A stretch of DNA of 64,000 nucleotides, taken from positions 744,001 through 808,000 of the forward strand of contig NZ_AP024269.1 in assembly GCF_016629525.1 (NCBI RefSeq). Direction: 5' to 3'. This document shows positions 8,515 to 17,779 of this stretch, in pieces. How positions within the stretch are numbered: position 1 is the stretch's first letter; every line of letters starts with the position of its first letter. This stretch comes from Kaistia sp. 32K (GTDB lineage Bacteria > Pseudomonadota > Alphaproteobacteria > Rhizobiales > Kaistiaceae). The translations under genes were made by a program, and so were the position numbers. The notes beneath the pieces are model-generated. The model was not told the DNA's origin. It ran no database searches and saw nothing but the letters and a program-made list of their open reading frames with translations.

Positions 8515-9345
8515 ATGGAGCATCCGGTCCGGAAATCCCTTCTGATGTGGCTCTGCCTGTCGCCGCTGATGCTGGTGATCCTGTTTCCCTTCGCCGTCAT
8601 GGTGTCGACGGCGGTGAAGCCGCGCCTGGAGGTGCTGTCCTATCCGCCGCACTGGCTGCCGAGCGAGATCCGGCTGCAGAACTTCGCCGACATGTGGGAG
8701 GCGACGCGGCTCGGGCCGGCGGTGCTCAACAGCGTGCTGGTCAGCATCGCCGCGACCATCCTCTGCCTGCTGGTCGCCATTCCGGCGGCCTATGCCTCGG
8801 CGCGGATGGAGTTCACGGGAAAGCGGCTGTTCCGCCAGTTCCTGCTCGTCACGCAGATGCTGTCGCCGATCGTGCTGGTGCTCGGCATCTTCCGGCTGAT
8901 GGCGCGGATGGGGCTGGTCGACCAGCTGCCGGCGCTGGTGCTGGCCTATGTCGCCTTCAACCTCGCCTTCTCGGTCTGGATGCTGCAGGCCTATTTCCAG
9001 ACCATCCCGAAGGAGCTGGAGGAGGCGGCGAAGCTCGACGGCGCCTCGGCGCTGCAACGGTTGCAGCGGATCTTCCTGCCGCTCGCCTTGCCGGCCATCG
9101 GCATCACGGCCGTGTTCGTCTTCATCTATTGCTGGAACGAATTCGTGCTGGCGATGACGCTGCTGCGCTCGCCCGAGAACAACACGCTGACCTTCCAGAC
9201 CTTCTCGCTGGTCGGCGGCCGCTACCAGGTCGAATGGGACCACGTCATGGCGGCGACCCTGGTCGCCAGCGGGCCGGTCGCCGTCATCTTCGCGCTGCTG
9301 CAACGTTCGCTGGTCAGCGGGCTGACGGTCGGCGCCGTGAAATGA
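8515..9345 (+). CDS. Sugar ABC transporter permease (MalG-like)
   Basis: 276 residues. The start at ATG 8515 is chosen for GGAGGGAG just upstream, overlapping the end of the first permease. The opening LMWLCLSPLMLVILFPFAVMV and the EAA loop LEEAAKLDGASALQRLQRIF are typical of the MalG family, as is the conserved IYCWNEFVLA after it. It is the second half of the channel. An ATPase must come from elsewhere in the genome (MsmK/MalK type). Confidence 0.93.
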   Translation: MEHPVRKSLLMWLCLSPLMLVILFPFAVMVSTAVKPRLEVLSYPPHWLPSEIRLQNFADMWEATRLGPAVLNSVLVSIAATILCLLVAIPAAYASARMEFTGKRLFRQFLLVTQMLSPIVLVLGIFRLMARMGLVDQLPALVLAYVAFNLAFSVWMLQAYFQTIPKELEEAAKLDGASALQRLQRIFLPLALPAIGITAVFVFIYCWNEFVLAMTLLRSPENNTLTFQTFSLVGGRYQVEWDHVMAATLVASGPVAVIFALLQRSLVSGLTVGAVK

Positions 9346-9400
9346 CCTTGCGGCGGCGGGGAACGGCCGCCTCCATCATCCAAAAATCGCGGAGACCGAG

Positions 9401-10183
9401 ATGGGACTGAAGGATTGGTTCGGGCTTGAAGGCAAGCGCGCGCTCGTCACCGGCGCGAGCCGCGGCCTCGGCCGCGAGATGGCGCTGGCGCTGGCGGAAG
9501 CCGGCGCCGACGTCATCATCACCGGCCGCACGCAGGAAACCCTCGACGCGACGGTAGGCGACATCCGTGCGCTTGGTCGGCAGGGTTGGGGCGTCATGGC
9601 CGACATGGCGAGGGCGGATCTGTGCGAGGCGGCCTGCCAGACGATCCTCGAGCAATACGGCCCGGTCGACATCCTGATCAACAATGTCGGCAACCGCATC
9701 GCCAGCATGCCGATCGTCGAGGAGACGCTCACGACCTGGCAGCAATCGCTCGACATGAACCTGACCAGCTGCTTCCTCGGCACGAAGATCTTCGGCGCCG
9801 CGATGCTGGAGCGCGGGCAGGGCGGGCGCATCATCAACATCGCCTCGATGAGCGGCCTGATCGCCAATCGCGGCATTGGCGGGCGCGACTACGAGACCGG
9901 CAAGGCGGCGGTGATCCATTTCACCCGCTGCGCCGCCGCCGACTGGGCGCCGCATGGCGTCACCGTCAACGCCATCTGCCCGGGCCTGTTCATGACCGAC
10001 ACCAACCGCAGCTGGAACGAGCGGCGGCCCGACGTGATCGAGGCAATCGTTGCCCACATCCCGATGGGCCGGCCCGGCAATCCGCCGGAGATCGCGCCGC
10101 TCGCCGTCTATCTGGCTGGTCCCGCCGCTTCCTACGTGACCGGCGCCGCCTATGTCATAGATGGCGGCTACACGCTCTGGTAG
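9401..10183 (+). CDS. SDR-family NAD(P)-dependent oxidoreductase
   Basis: 260 residues, the standard classical-SDR length. It has the cofactor motif TGASRGLG (17-24), a NNVG in place of NNAG, catalytic Ser in IASMSG and Tyr/Lys in DYETGKAA (Tyr about 165). The C-terminus AAYVIDGGYTLW is typical. The residue after TGxxxGxG suggests no strict NAD/NADP preference can be read. It lies 55 bases after the second sugar permease and before aldose 1-epimerase, so a sugar or polyol dehydrogenase is the likely role. Confidence 0.9.
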   Translation: MGLKDWFGLEGKRALVTGASRGLGREMALALAEAGADVIITGRTQETLDATVGDIRALGRQGWGVMADMARADLCEAACQTILEQYGPVDILINNVGNRIASMPIVEETLTTWQQSLDMNLTSCFLGTKIFGAAMLERGQGGRIINIASMSGLIANRGIGGRDYETGKAAVIHFTRCAAADWAPHGVTVNAICPGLFMTDTNRSWNERRPDVIEAIVAHIPMGRPGNPPEIAPLAVYLAGPAASYVTGAAYVIDGGYTLW

Positions 10184-10289
10184 GCTCTCGCGCCATCCGA
10201 CGGGGAGGCCGCGCGTCTCCTCGGGAGGGGTGAACAAGAAGAACTGCGCCCGGGCAATACCGGGCGAGCGTCCTATCCAGGGAGTTATC

Positions 10290-11315
10290 GTGTCGATCCA
10301 TTTCTTCGGCCGCCTGCCAGACGGCACGGCCATCTCGGAGATCAAGCTTTCCAACGCCGCCGGCGCCAGCGCGTCGATCCTGACCTTCGGGGCGGCGCTG
10401 CGGGATCTCGTCGTCCCCGTCGAGGGCGGCGAGCCCCGCCGCGTCGTGCTCGGCTTCGAGACGCTCGACGGCTATCTCGAGAACAATCGCTATCTCGGCG
10501 TTACGGCCGGCCGGCATGCGAGCCGCATCGATCGCGGCCGGCTGGTGATCGACGGGGTCGAGCATCAGCTCTCGCTGAACGAGGGCGGCGTGCATCTGCA
10601 TGGCGGTGTCGTCGGCTTCTCGCGCAAGCCGTGGCGGATCGTCGAAACGGACGAGAGTTCGGTGACGCTCGGGCTGCTCTCGCCGGACGGCGACGACGGC
10701 TATCCCGGCGCGCTCGACGTGCGCTGCACCTACCGGCTGCTGGAGCCGGGGACGATCGCGATCACCATGACGGCGACCACGGACGCGCCGACCGTCGTCA
10801 GCCTGGCGCATCATTCCTATTTCACGCTGCAGCCCGGCACGTCGGTGCGCGACCATCGCATGCAGCTGCACGCCGTCGGCTATACCCCGCTCGGGCCCGA
10901 TCTGGTGCCGAGCGGCGAGATCGTCGACGTCGCCGGCACGCCCTATGATTTTCGCGCGCTTCGCCCGCTGGCCGACCCGAAGGGCGATCCCGACTTCCTC
11001 TATGACTGCAGCCTGGTCATTGACCGGGAGGGTAAGGCAGACGCCAGGGGGCTGGTTCGCGCCGTCCGCCTCGTCGCGCCGGACGAAAGCCTCGCCATGG
11101 AGGTCCACACGACCGAGCCCTGCCTGGTCTTCTATGACGGCGCCGGTCTTGCTTCCGACTGGCCGGCGGTCGGCGGCATCCCGCATGCGCCGCATGCCGG
11201 GCTTTGCCTGGAGCCTATGCGCTACCCGGACAATCCGAACCAGCCGGCCTTCCCCTCCGCCATCCTGCGGCCGGGCGAGCTCTATCGCCAGGTGACGGAG
11301 TACCGCTTCTTCTGA
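10290..11315 (+). CDS. Aldose 1-epimerase (mutarotase, GalM family)
   Basis: 341 residues from GTG 10290, chosen because GGGAG precedes it by 6 bases; the longer in-frame extension back to 10161 overlaps the SDR gene and is not protein-like. Galactose-mutarotase fold: AGRHASRIDRGRL, the hallmark NEGGVHLHGG, catalytic His in SLAHHSYF (about 174) and catalytic Glu in GLCLEPMRYPDNPN (about 308). It interconverts alpha and beta anomers of an imported aldose in the cytoplasm. It is the last gene of the sugar operon and converges on the ydiJ-type gene with only 8 bases between stops. Confidence 0.93.
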   Translation: MSIHFFGRLPDGTAISEIKLSNAAGASASILTFGAALRDLVVPVEGGEPRRVVLGFETLDGYLENNRYLGVTAGRHASRIDRGRLVIDGVEHQLSLNEGGVHLHGGVVGFSRKPWRIVETDESSVTLGLLSPDGDDGYPGALDVRCTYRLLEPGTIAITMTATTDAPTVVSLAHHSYFTLQPGTSVRDHRMQLHAVGYTPLGPDLVPSGEIVDVAGTPYDFRALRPLADPKGDPDFLYDCSLVIDREGKADARGLVRAVRLVAPDESLAMEVHTTEPCLVFYDGAGLASDWPAVGGIPHAPHAGLCLEPMRYPDNPNQPAFPSAILRPGELYRQVTEYRFF

Positions 11316-11323
11316 GCTGCGGT

Positions 11324-14197
11324 TTAGCGCGCCAGACCGGACGCGATGGCCGCCATCGGATGGGCGGCCGTCGTTTCCGACAGGCGCTCGACCTGGCAGC
11401 GGCAGGAGAAGCCGGTGGCGAGAACCGCCGCTTCGCCAGTGAGCGCCGGGGCCCAGGACGCGTCGAACAGCGTCCGGCTGACCGTCTGGTTGCGCGCCTC
11501 GTGACCGAACAGGCCCGCCATGCCGCAGCAGCCGGTCGGAACGGTCTGGACCGGTAGGCCGAGGGCCGTGAAGATCTCCTTCCAGTGCTTCAGCGCCTGC
11601 GGCGCCGCCGAGGCCTCGGTGCAATGGACCATCAGCTTCGGCCCGGCGCAGGTTGCCGATGCGGCCTTCGGCCAGCGATCGCCCGCTGTCAGCCGCTCGC
11701 GCAGGAATTCCTGCACCAGCAGCACCTTCGGCACGCGGCTTTCGATCTCGCGGAACTCGCCGCGGGTCATCAGCACGAAGGCGGGGTCGATGCCGATCTT
11801 CGGCAGGCCGGTCTGTTCCAGCAGCTCAAGTGCTGCGATCTGCCGGCGGGCCAGCCGCTCGAAGCGCCGCCGCATGCCTTTGACGTGGCTCGCCTTGGAG
11901 CCGGGCGGCAGGGTGACGATGACCGGCTTGTAGCCGAGCGTGGCGAGCCCGTCGCAGACGGCCTTCACCGCGCCGGTATCGAACGTGGCGGTGAAGGGGT
12001 CCTGCAGCACCAGCACCGCGTGGTCGCCGCGATCCATCGCCGGCACGTCGGCGAAGGAGAGCACGGGATGGCCGAGCTGGCGCAGCCCGCGCCGCGAGAT
12101 CGCCGGCAGGTCGACGAAGCCGAGCCGCGGCCCGGCGAGGCGATAGGCGAGCGGCGCCAGCCGCCGCGCCAGCGGTCGCAGGGCGGCGATGGCAGGCGCG
12201 AGCGCCTCGACGGCGATGGCGGCGCGGTCGCGCAGCGGGCGGCGGCGGGTCGCGTGGTATTCGTCGAGAAAGCGCGACTTCAGGGTCGGCACGCTGACAT
12301 GCGCGGGGCAGGCGCTGCCGCAGGCATTGCAGCCGAGGCAGGTGTCGAGCGCGGCATAGGCGTCGCGCGCGATCGCGTCCTGCTCCGGCGCGGTGGCTGA
12401 TTTCGCCTGCCGCCAGCGCCGGACGGCCTCGGCGCGTCCCTTGGGCGACTGGGTCAAGTCGCGCGTCGCCTTGAAGGACGGGCAGATCGGCACGGTCTTG
12501 CTGTAGTTCAGGCAGGAGGCGTTGCCATTGCAGTGAAACGCCATCTCGAAGGCCGGATCCCCCGGCGCATTCCCCTTGCGAAACGGCATGTCGAGAATGC
12601 CGATCGGCCTCCGGTCGACGGCGACCAGCTTGCCGGGATTGAAGCGCTCGTTCGGGTCGAAGGCGCGCTTGATCCGCTGGAAGGCGGCATAGGCGACCGG
12701 GCCGACATAGTCCGGCAGATAGGCGCCGCGAATGCCCTTGCCGTGCTCGCCCCAGAATATGCCGCCATGCGTCTTGCAGAGCGTGTAGACGGCGTCGGAG
12801 ACGGCCTTGAAGATCGCCTGGTCGGCCTTGCCGTCGAGATCGAGCGCCGGCCGGACATGCAGGCAGCCGACATCGATATGGCCGTAGATGCCATAGGCGA
12901 GGCCGTGGCTCTTCATGATCGCGTCGAAGCCGTCGACAAAGGCGACGAGGTTCTCGACCGGCACGACGCAATCCTCGACGAAGGCGACCGGGCGTTTGGC
13001 GCCCTCGCGCTTGCCGAGCAGGCCGACGGCGGCGGCGCGCGTCGACCAGAGGCGGGCGCTGTCGGCCTCGTCGACCGCCCGGTAGGTGCCGATCACGCCG
13101 GGAAGGCCGGCCGCATCCGCCGTCAGCCGGGCGACGGAGCGATCGAGCGCCCCGGCGTCCTCGCCGACGAATTCGACGAAGAGATAGGAGATCCGCGCGT
13201 CGGCCTCGCCTCGGATCGCGAGGGGCAGGCCGTCCATCAGCCCGGCCTCGCGGGCGAGGCGCTGCACCCAGTCATCCATGATCTCGATCGCCAGCGGCTC
13301 ATGCCGGAGGATCGGTTCGCCCGCCGCCAGCGCATCGGCGAAACGCTCGAAGGCGACGACGACGAGGCGCTTCTGGCTGGGCTTTCGCGTCAGCTTCAGG
13401 CGGACGCGCGTGACCAGGCCGAGCGTGCCCTCGGCGCCGAGCAGGAGGCGCCACCATTCGAGCTCGTCCGGGGCAGGGCGGGCGCGTTCGAGGTCGTAAC
13501 CGGTGAAGCGGCGCGAGATCCGGGGCGTGTTGTCGATCAGCGCCTGCCGTCCGGCGTCGCAGGCCCGGGCGACGTCCGCGAGCAACGGGCCCGCCCAGTC
13601 GGGCGCCGGGCGGAGGCTCGAAATCGTCCGTCCGCCCTCCGTCACCAGATCGAGCCCCAGCACGTTGTCGCTGGTCTTGCCGTAGATCCGCGATCCCTTG
13701 CCGGAGGCGTCCGTGCTGACCATCCCGCCGATGGTGCAGCGGTTCGAGGTCGAGGTGTTGGGCGCGAAGAACAGGCCGGTATCGCTGATCCGCTCGTTCA
13801 GCTCGTCGAGGACGATGCCCGGTTCGACATCGACCCAGCCTTCGTCGGCGTTCACGGCGAGGATCTTCGTCATGAAGCGCTGGAAATTGACGATGACGCC
13901 GCGATTGAGGCTCTGGCCGTTCGTGCCCGTGCCGCCGCCGCGTGCCGTCATCGGCAGCGCGCGGAAGCGCTCCTCGCCGGCGACACGCATCAGGATCTCG
14001 ACATCGTAGCCGCTTCTCGGCGCGACGATCAGGTCGGGCTCGATCTCGTAGACGCTGTTGTCGGTCGACATCGCGGCGCGCGCGGCGTGATCGCCGGCGA
14101 TCTCGCCGGCAAAGCCGGCGGCGCGCAGCGCCCCCTCGAAGGCGGCCAAGGGAGAGGGAGCGTCCAGCGGGCGGAGGCGAGTGGCGGTGGCGGGCAT
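11324..14197 (-). CDS. ydiJ: FAD-linked 2-hydroxyacid dehydrogenase with 4Fe-4S and CCG domains (YdiJ type)
   Basis: 957 residues in one chain. An FAD-binding type 4 domain (about 40-270; ARGGGTGTNGQSLNRG, TIGGMVSTDASGKGS) is followed by the FAD-oxidase C-terminal domain (GHIDVGCLHVRP, FDPNERFNPGK). Next come a Cys-containing linker (HCNGNASC about 553), a ferredoxin motif CLGCNACGSACP (about 617-628) and a C-terminal CCG motif TGCCGMAGLFGH (about 885). This matches E. coli YdiJ, reported to oxidise D-2-hydroxyglutarate; D-lactate is the older annotation. Electrons would leave through the Fe-S cluster to the respiratory chain. The divergent LysR gene 69 bases away is its probable regulator. 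Confidence 0.9.
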   Translation of the reverse strand: MPATATRLRPLDAPSPLAAFEGALRAAGFAGEIAGDHAARAAMSTDNSVYEIEPDLIVAPRSGYDVEILMRVAGEERFRALPMTARGGGTGTNGQSLNRGVIVNFQRFMTKILAVNADEGWVDVEPGIVLDELNERISDTGLFFAPNTSTSNRCTIGGMVSTDASGKGSRIYGKTSDNVLGLDLVTEGGRTISSLRPAPDWAGPLLADVARACDAGRQALIDNTPRISRRFTGYDLERARPAPDELEWWRLLLGAEGTLGLVTRVRLKLTRKPSQKRLVVVAFERFADALAAGEPILRHEPLAIEIMDDWVQRLAREAGLMDGLPLAIRGEADARISYLFVEFVGEDAGALDRSVARLTADAAGLPGVIGTYRAVDEADSARLWSTRAAAVGLLGKREGAKRPVAFVEDCVVPVENLVAFVDGFDAIMKSHGLAYGIYGHIDVGCLHVRPALDLDGKADQAIFKAVSDAVYTLCKTHGGIFWGEHGKGIRGAYLPDYVGPVAYAAFQRIKRAFDPNERFNPGKLVAVDRRPIGILDMPFRKGNAPGDPAFEMAFHCNGNASCLNYSKTVPICPSFKATRDLTQSPKGRAEAVRRWRQAKSATAPEQDAIARDAYAALDTCLGCNACGSACPAHVSVPTLKSRFLDEYHATRRRPLRDRAAIAVEALAPAIAALRPLARRLAPLAYRLAGPRLGFVDLPAISRRGLRQLGHPVLSFADVPAMDRGDHAVLVLQDPFTATFDTGAVKAVCDGLATLGYKPVIVTLPPGSKASHVKGMRRRFERLARRQIAALELLEQTGLPKIGIDPAFVLMTRGEFREIESRVPKVLLVQEFLRERLTAGDRWPKAASATCAGPKLMVHCTEASAAPQALKHWKEIFTALGLPVQTVPTGCCGMAGLFGHEARNQTVSRTLFDASWAPALTGEAAVLATGFSCRCQVERLSETTAAHPMAAIASGLAR

Positions 14198-14266
14198 GGC
14201 TTGGGCGGGATCCTGACGATGGCCCCCATTGAAGCATGCCCACGAAATTCTCTACATTGGAATGAA

Positions 14267-15190
14267 ATGAGCATTTATTCGAAAAATACGAACATCGGCA
14301 TCCGTCACTTTCGCGCGGCGTTGGCGCTTGCCCGGGAACAGTCGTTCGCGCGCGCCGCCGATGCGCTGGGCGTGGTCCCCTCGGCACTGACCGAGACGAT
14401 CAAGCAACTGGAGGCGGATTGCGGCCTGCGCCTGTTCGACCGCGAGTCACGCCCGGTGACGCCGACCGAGGCAGGCGAGGCGTTCCTCGTCGAGGCACGG
14501 CGGGTCGTGTCGGATTTCGAGGCCGCGCTGCACGATCTCCGCCGCGTCGGCGGCATCGAGCGCGGCTCGGTCAAGGTCGCGGCCGCCCCCTCCGTCGTCC
14601 TGTTCCATCTCGCGCCGGCTCTGAAGGCGTTTCGCGCCGTGCATCCGGCCGTCGAGGTCTCCGTCCATGACGACATCGCCGCGCGGGTGGGCAGCCTCGT
14701 CCTCGAGCGCGAGGTCGATTTCGGCATTGCCGAGCGCTGGCACGAAAGCGACCAGCTCGCCTATGAGCCGTTCCACGTCGATCCCTTCGTGCTCGTCTGC
14801 CACCGCGAGCATCCGCTGGCCGAACGGAGCCGCGTCCGCCTCGCCGATATCCCGGCCGCCGATGTGATCGCCCTCGACCAGAGCACCGGAACGGGCAAGC
14901 AGATCGCCGCGGCGGCGCCGGCGATGCCGCCCGGTTTCCTGGAGGGGCGGCTTCGGGCGCATGGCACGATCGCGCAATTGACGATGATCGCGCAGGGCAT
15001 GGGCGTCGGCCTGATGCCGGAGCTCGCGGCCTCGGTGATCCAGAGTCCCGAAATCCGCCGCATTGCGGTCGAGGATCTCGCCCTCCGGCGGACGCTCTGC
15101 ATCATCCGGCGGGCCCGGATCGGGCTGTCGCCGGCGGCGGAGCGGCTGCTCGATCACATCCGGCCGCTCGGCTCGCTCGCCTCCGCCTGA
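14267..15190 (+). CDS. LysR-family regulator, divergent from ydiJ
   Basis: 307 residues from ATG 14267 (the ATG at 14219 is an alternative). An N-terminal winged helix (HFRAALALAREQSFARAADALG, SALTETIKQLEADCGLRLFDR) is followed by a two-lobed effector domain (about 95-300; VDFGIAERWHESDQL, MIAQGMGVGLMPELA). The HTH uses SALTETIK in place of the more common SAVSRQIK. It shares a 69-base divergent region with ydiJ and is upstream of the enamidase gene, so it may control either side. Confidence 0.92.
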   Translation: MSIYSKNTNIGIRHFRAALALAREQSFARAADALGVVPSALTETIKQLEADCGLRLFDRESRPVTPTEAGEAFLVEARRVVSDFEAALHDLRRVGGIERGSVKVAAAPSVVLFHLAPALKAFRAVHPAVEVSVHDDIAARVGSLVLEREVDFGIAERWHESDQLAYEPFHVDPFVLVCHREHPLAERSRVRLADIPAADVIALDQSTGTGKQIAAAAPAMPPGFLEGRLRAHGTIAQLTMIAQGMGVGLMPELAASVIQSPEIRRIAVEDLALRRTLCIIRRARIGLSPAAERLLDHIRPLGSLASA

Positions 15191-15312
15191 ACGGTCCTTT
15201 TGCCGGGTAAGCCCGAATCCGATCTGACTTCCGTCGTTTCCATCCGTCCACGGCCGAAATTGTCGCGCAGAAACCTTGTCTAAAATAGCGATTCCTCCGT
15301 CATTATTGTTTG

Positions 15313-15326
15313 AACTCATATGAGTT
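15313..15326. promoter_or_regulatory. 14-base palindrome AACTCATATGAGTT upstream of the enamidase operon
   Basis: A perfect palindrome in an A+T-rich stretch 53 bases before the ATG at 15379. TTGTCG (15260) and TAAAAT (15281) upstream could be promoter elements, but the 15-base spacing is short. It is placed where an operator would control the enamidase-PF06684 operon; the cognate regulator is unknown. Confidence 0.35.
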
Positions 15327-15378
15327 TGCGTGTAGGGACGAAGGGCTGCCTGACTTATGGACGCTATGGAGAAATGCG

Positions 15379-16572
15379 ATGTCACACGATCCCGTTTCGG
15401 CACAGCCGAAGGGCAAACTCGTCATTCGCAACATCGGTATGGTGCTCAGCGGCGCCATGGAAAATCCGATCCTTGAAGCGGATACGGTTGTCGTCGTGGA
15501 CGGCAAGATCGCAGCCATCGGGCGCGCCAAGGATGTCGACACCGATCATCCGGATCAGGTGATCGACGCCAACCAGGCGGTGCTGGCGCCGGGCCTGATC
15601 GACAGCCACGTTCATCCGGTCGCCGGCGACTGGACGCCGCGCCAGAGCCAGCTGAACTGGATCGACAGCACGATGCATGGCGGCGTGACCACCATGATCT
15701 CGGCCGGCGAGGTCCATACGCCCGGCCGTCCGACCGATATCGTCGGCCTGAAGGCCCTGGCGATCGCGGCGCAGCGCACTTTCACCAATTTCCGTCCCGG
15801 CGGCGTCAAGATCCATGCCGGTGCTCCGATCATCGAGCAGGGCATGGTCGAGCAGGACTTCAAGGACCTCGCCGACGCGGGCGTCCGGCTTCTCGGCGAG
15901 ATCGGCCTCGGCAGCGTCAAGGACGGCGAGACGGCCGGCAAGATGGTCGCCTGGGCCCGCAAATACGGCATTCAGTCGACGATCCACACGGGCGGCCCGT
16001 CCGTGCCGGGCTCCGGCCTGATCGGCGCCGACGTGGTGCTGGCGGCCGGCACCGACGTCGTCGGCCACATCAATGGCGGCCACACCGCGCTGCCGGATCG
16101 CGAGATCCGCTGCATCTGCGAGGGCTGCAAGGCCGGCCTCGAGATCGTCCACAACGGCAATGAGCGCGCCGCCCTCTATGCGCTGCGCACGGCGCGCGAG
16201 ATGGGCGAGATGGAGCGCGTCATCCTCGGCACGGACGGCCCGGCCGGCTCCGGCGTCCAGCCGCTCGGCATCCTGCGCATGATCTCGCTGCTGTCGTCGC
16301 TCGGCGACGTTCCGGCCGAGATCGCGCTCTGCTTCGCGACCGGCAACACCGCGCGCATGCGCAGCCTGGAAAGCGGCCTGATCGAAGTCGGTCGTCCCGC
16401 CGACTTCGTCTTCCTGGCCAAGGCGATGCACTCCGCCGGTCGCGACCTGCTCGACAGCATCCAGCTTGGCGATCTGCCTGGCGTCGGCATGATCGTCATC
16501 GACGGCATCGTCCGCTCGGGTCGCAGCCGCAACACGCCGCCGGCGGAACGCCTGCCCTTCATCTGCAACTAA
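15379..16572 (+). CDS. Enamidase-like amidohydrolase
   Basis: 397 residues from ATG 15379 (GGAG about 7 bases upstream). An amidohydrolase-superfamily protein with H77 and H79 in IDSHVHPV, E174 in LLGEIGLG, H203 in TIHTGG, H230 in VGHINGG and D286 in LGTDGPAGSG. A glutamate in the position of the usual carboxylated lysine is characteristic of enamidase, the Eubacterium barkeri enzyme that opens 6-oxo-tetrahydronicotinate to 2-formylglutarate and ammonia. I infer hydrolysis of a cyclic enamide or related N-heterocycle; the exact substrate is not readable. It is followed 28 bases later by two PF06684 genes, an arrangement that suggests one pathway. Confidence 0.82.
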   Translation: MSHDPVSAQPKGKLVIRNIGMVLSGAMENPILEADTVVVVDGKIAAIGRAKDVDTDHPDQVIDANQAVLAPGLIDSHVHPVAGDWTPRQSQLNWIDSTMHGGVTTMISAGEVHTPGRPTDIVGLKALAIAAQRTFTNFRPGGVKIHAGAPIIEQGMVEQDFKDLADAGVRLLGEIGLGSVKDGETAGKMVAWARKYGIQSTIHTGGPSVPGSGLIGADVVLAAGTDVVGHINGGHTALPDREIRCICEGCKAGLEIVHNGNERAALYALRTAREMGEMERVILGTDGPAGSGVQPLGILRMISLLSSLGDVPAEIALCFATGNTARMRSLESGLIEVGRPADFVFLAKAMHSAGRDLLDSIQLGDLPGVGMIVIDGIVRSGRSRNTPPAERLPFICN

Positions 16573-16600
16573 CGCTCTCGACTACTTCAGGAGTTTGAAA

Positions 16601-17185
16601 ATGACCGACGTTGTCGTCCGGAAATTCCTCATCCGCATCGAGGAAATTTTTCACGAGGGCGGACCCGTTTCCGCCAATCCGCCCCGTCGCGGCACGATCA
16701 TGGCGGTCGTCAAGAACCCCTATGCCGGCCGCTACGTGGAAGACATCACCGGCTTCATGGAAGACCTGAAGCCGCTCGGCCTGGAAATGTCGACGCGCCT
16801 GCTCAACGCGCTCGGCGGCGACAAGTCGGTGATCGAGGGCTACGGCAAGGGCGCCATCGTCGGCGAAGGCGGTGAGCTCGAGCACGGCGCGCTCTGGCAC
16901 ATGCCCGGCGGTCACGCCATGCGGGCGCTGCTCGGCGACGTCAAGGCGATCGTCCCCTCGGCCAAGAAGGTCGGCGGCGTCGGCGCCAACATCGACATCC
17001 CGATCACCCACATCCACGCTTCGTATGTCCGCAGCCATTTCGACGCGATCGAAGTCAACGTTCCCGACGCGCCGCGCGCCGACGAGATCGTGCTGATCCT
17101 GTCGATGACCACCGGCTCGCGCGTCCACGCCCGCGTCGGCGGCCTCGCGGTTGCCGACATCAAGGGCGAGGATGGTCTGCGATGA
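16601..17185 (+). CDS. PF06684 (DUF1185, 'amino acid synthesis') protein, copy 1
   Basis: 194 residues from ATG 16601 with GGAG upstream. The whole chain fits PF06684: NPYAGRYVEDI, GYGKGAIVGEGGELEHG, IVPSAKKVGG, HASYVRSHFDAIEVNVPDAP and RVGGL. The family has a chorismate-mutase/YjgF-related fold; its reaction has not been established, and the Pfam title is misleading. It ends in a 4-base overlap with a paralogous gene, so the two probably form a hetero-oligomer. The neighbouring enamidase argues for a role in ring-opening or amide chemistry. Confidence 0.85.
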   Translation: MTDVVVRKFLIRIEEIFHEGGPVSANPPRRGTIMAVVKNPYAGRYVEDITGFMEDLKPLGLEMSTRLLNALGGDKSVIEGYGKGAIVGEGGELEHGALWHMPGGHAMRALLGDVKAIVPSAKKVGGVGANIDIPITHIHASYVRSHFDAIEVNVPDAPRADEIVLILSMTTGSRVHARVGGLAVADIKGEDGLR

Positions 17186-17751
17186 CCGTCATCCGCAAGA
17201 TCATCACGACGCTGGAAGAGACGCTGATCGAGGGCGACGTCGTCCTGCCGCATCCCTTCCGCAAGGCGTCGGCCGTCGCGGTCGTCTCGAATTCGGCCTC
17301 CGGCCGCTATGTCGAGGATCTGAGCGAGCTGATGGATCTGGGCGAGCAGCTCGGCGACATCCTGCCCCGTCGGGCGGTAGCGCTGCTCGGTATTCCGGGT
17401 GATCAGGTCGAGAGCTTCGGCAAGGCGGTGATCGTCGGCGCCGAGGGCGAGTTCGAGCATGCGGCGGCGATCATGCACCCGAAGCTCGGCGCGCCGTTCC
17501 GCGCGGTGCTCGGCAAGGGCGACGCGCTGATCCCGTCGGCGAAGAAGCGGGCCAATATCGGCGCCGTCATCGACGTCCCGCTCGGCCACAAGGATCATGC
17601 GCGCGTGCGCAGCCATTTCGACGCCATGGAAGTCCGCGTTCCGGACGCGCCCAAGAAGCACGAGATGGTCGTGGCGATCGCCGTCACCGATTCCGGCCGT
17701 CCGCTGGCCCGCGTCGGCGGCCTGCGCAAGGAAGATATCGACAAGGCCTAG
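17182..17751 (+). CDS. PF06684 (DUF1185) protein, copy 2
   Basis: 189 residues, homologous to the preceding gene along its length (ASGRYVEDLSELMD, SFGKAVIVGAEGEFEHAA, LIPSAKKRANIG, HARVRSHFDAMEVRVPDAP, ARVGGL). The shared PSAKK, VRSHFDA.EV.VPDAP and RVGGL blocks are the best candidates for the active site. Copy 1 carries ELEHGALWHMPGG where copy 2 has EFEHAAAIMHPKLG, so the two are not redundant. The ATG overlaps the stop of copy 1. A hairpin terminator follows 28 bases after the stop. Confidence 0.85.
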   Translation: MTVIRKIITTLEETLIEGDVVLPHPFRKASAVAVVSNSASGRYVEDLSELMDLGEQLGDILPRRAVALLGIPGDQVESFGKAVIVGAEGEFEHAAAIMHPKLGAPFRAVLGKGDALIPSAKKRANIGAVIDVPLGHKDHARVRSHFDAMEVRVPDAPKKHEMVVAIAVTDSGRPLARVGGLRKEDIDKA

Positions 17752-17779
17752 ACCGTCTGCGCCTTGTTGAAAATGAAAA

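Noticed and set aside
10155..11624. 489-codon minus-strand frame opposite aldose 1-epimerase
   Set aside because: Shadow of the epimerase and of the 3' end of ydiJ; no family resemblance.
12533..14266. In-frame extension upstream of the LysR gene at 14267
   Set aside because: It is antisense to the well-supported ydiJ gene and has Asp/Arg/Gly-rich noise composition; the LysR family starts at MSIYSK.
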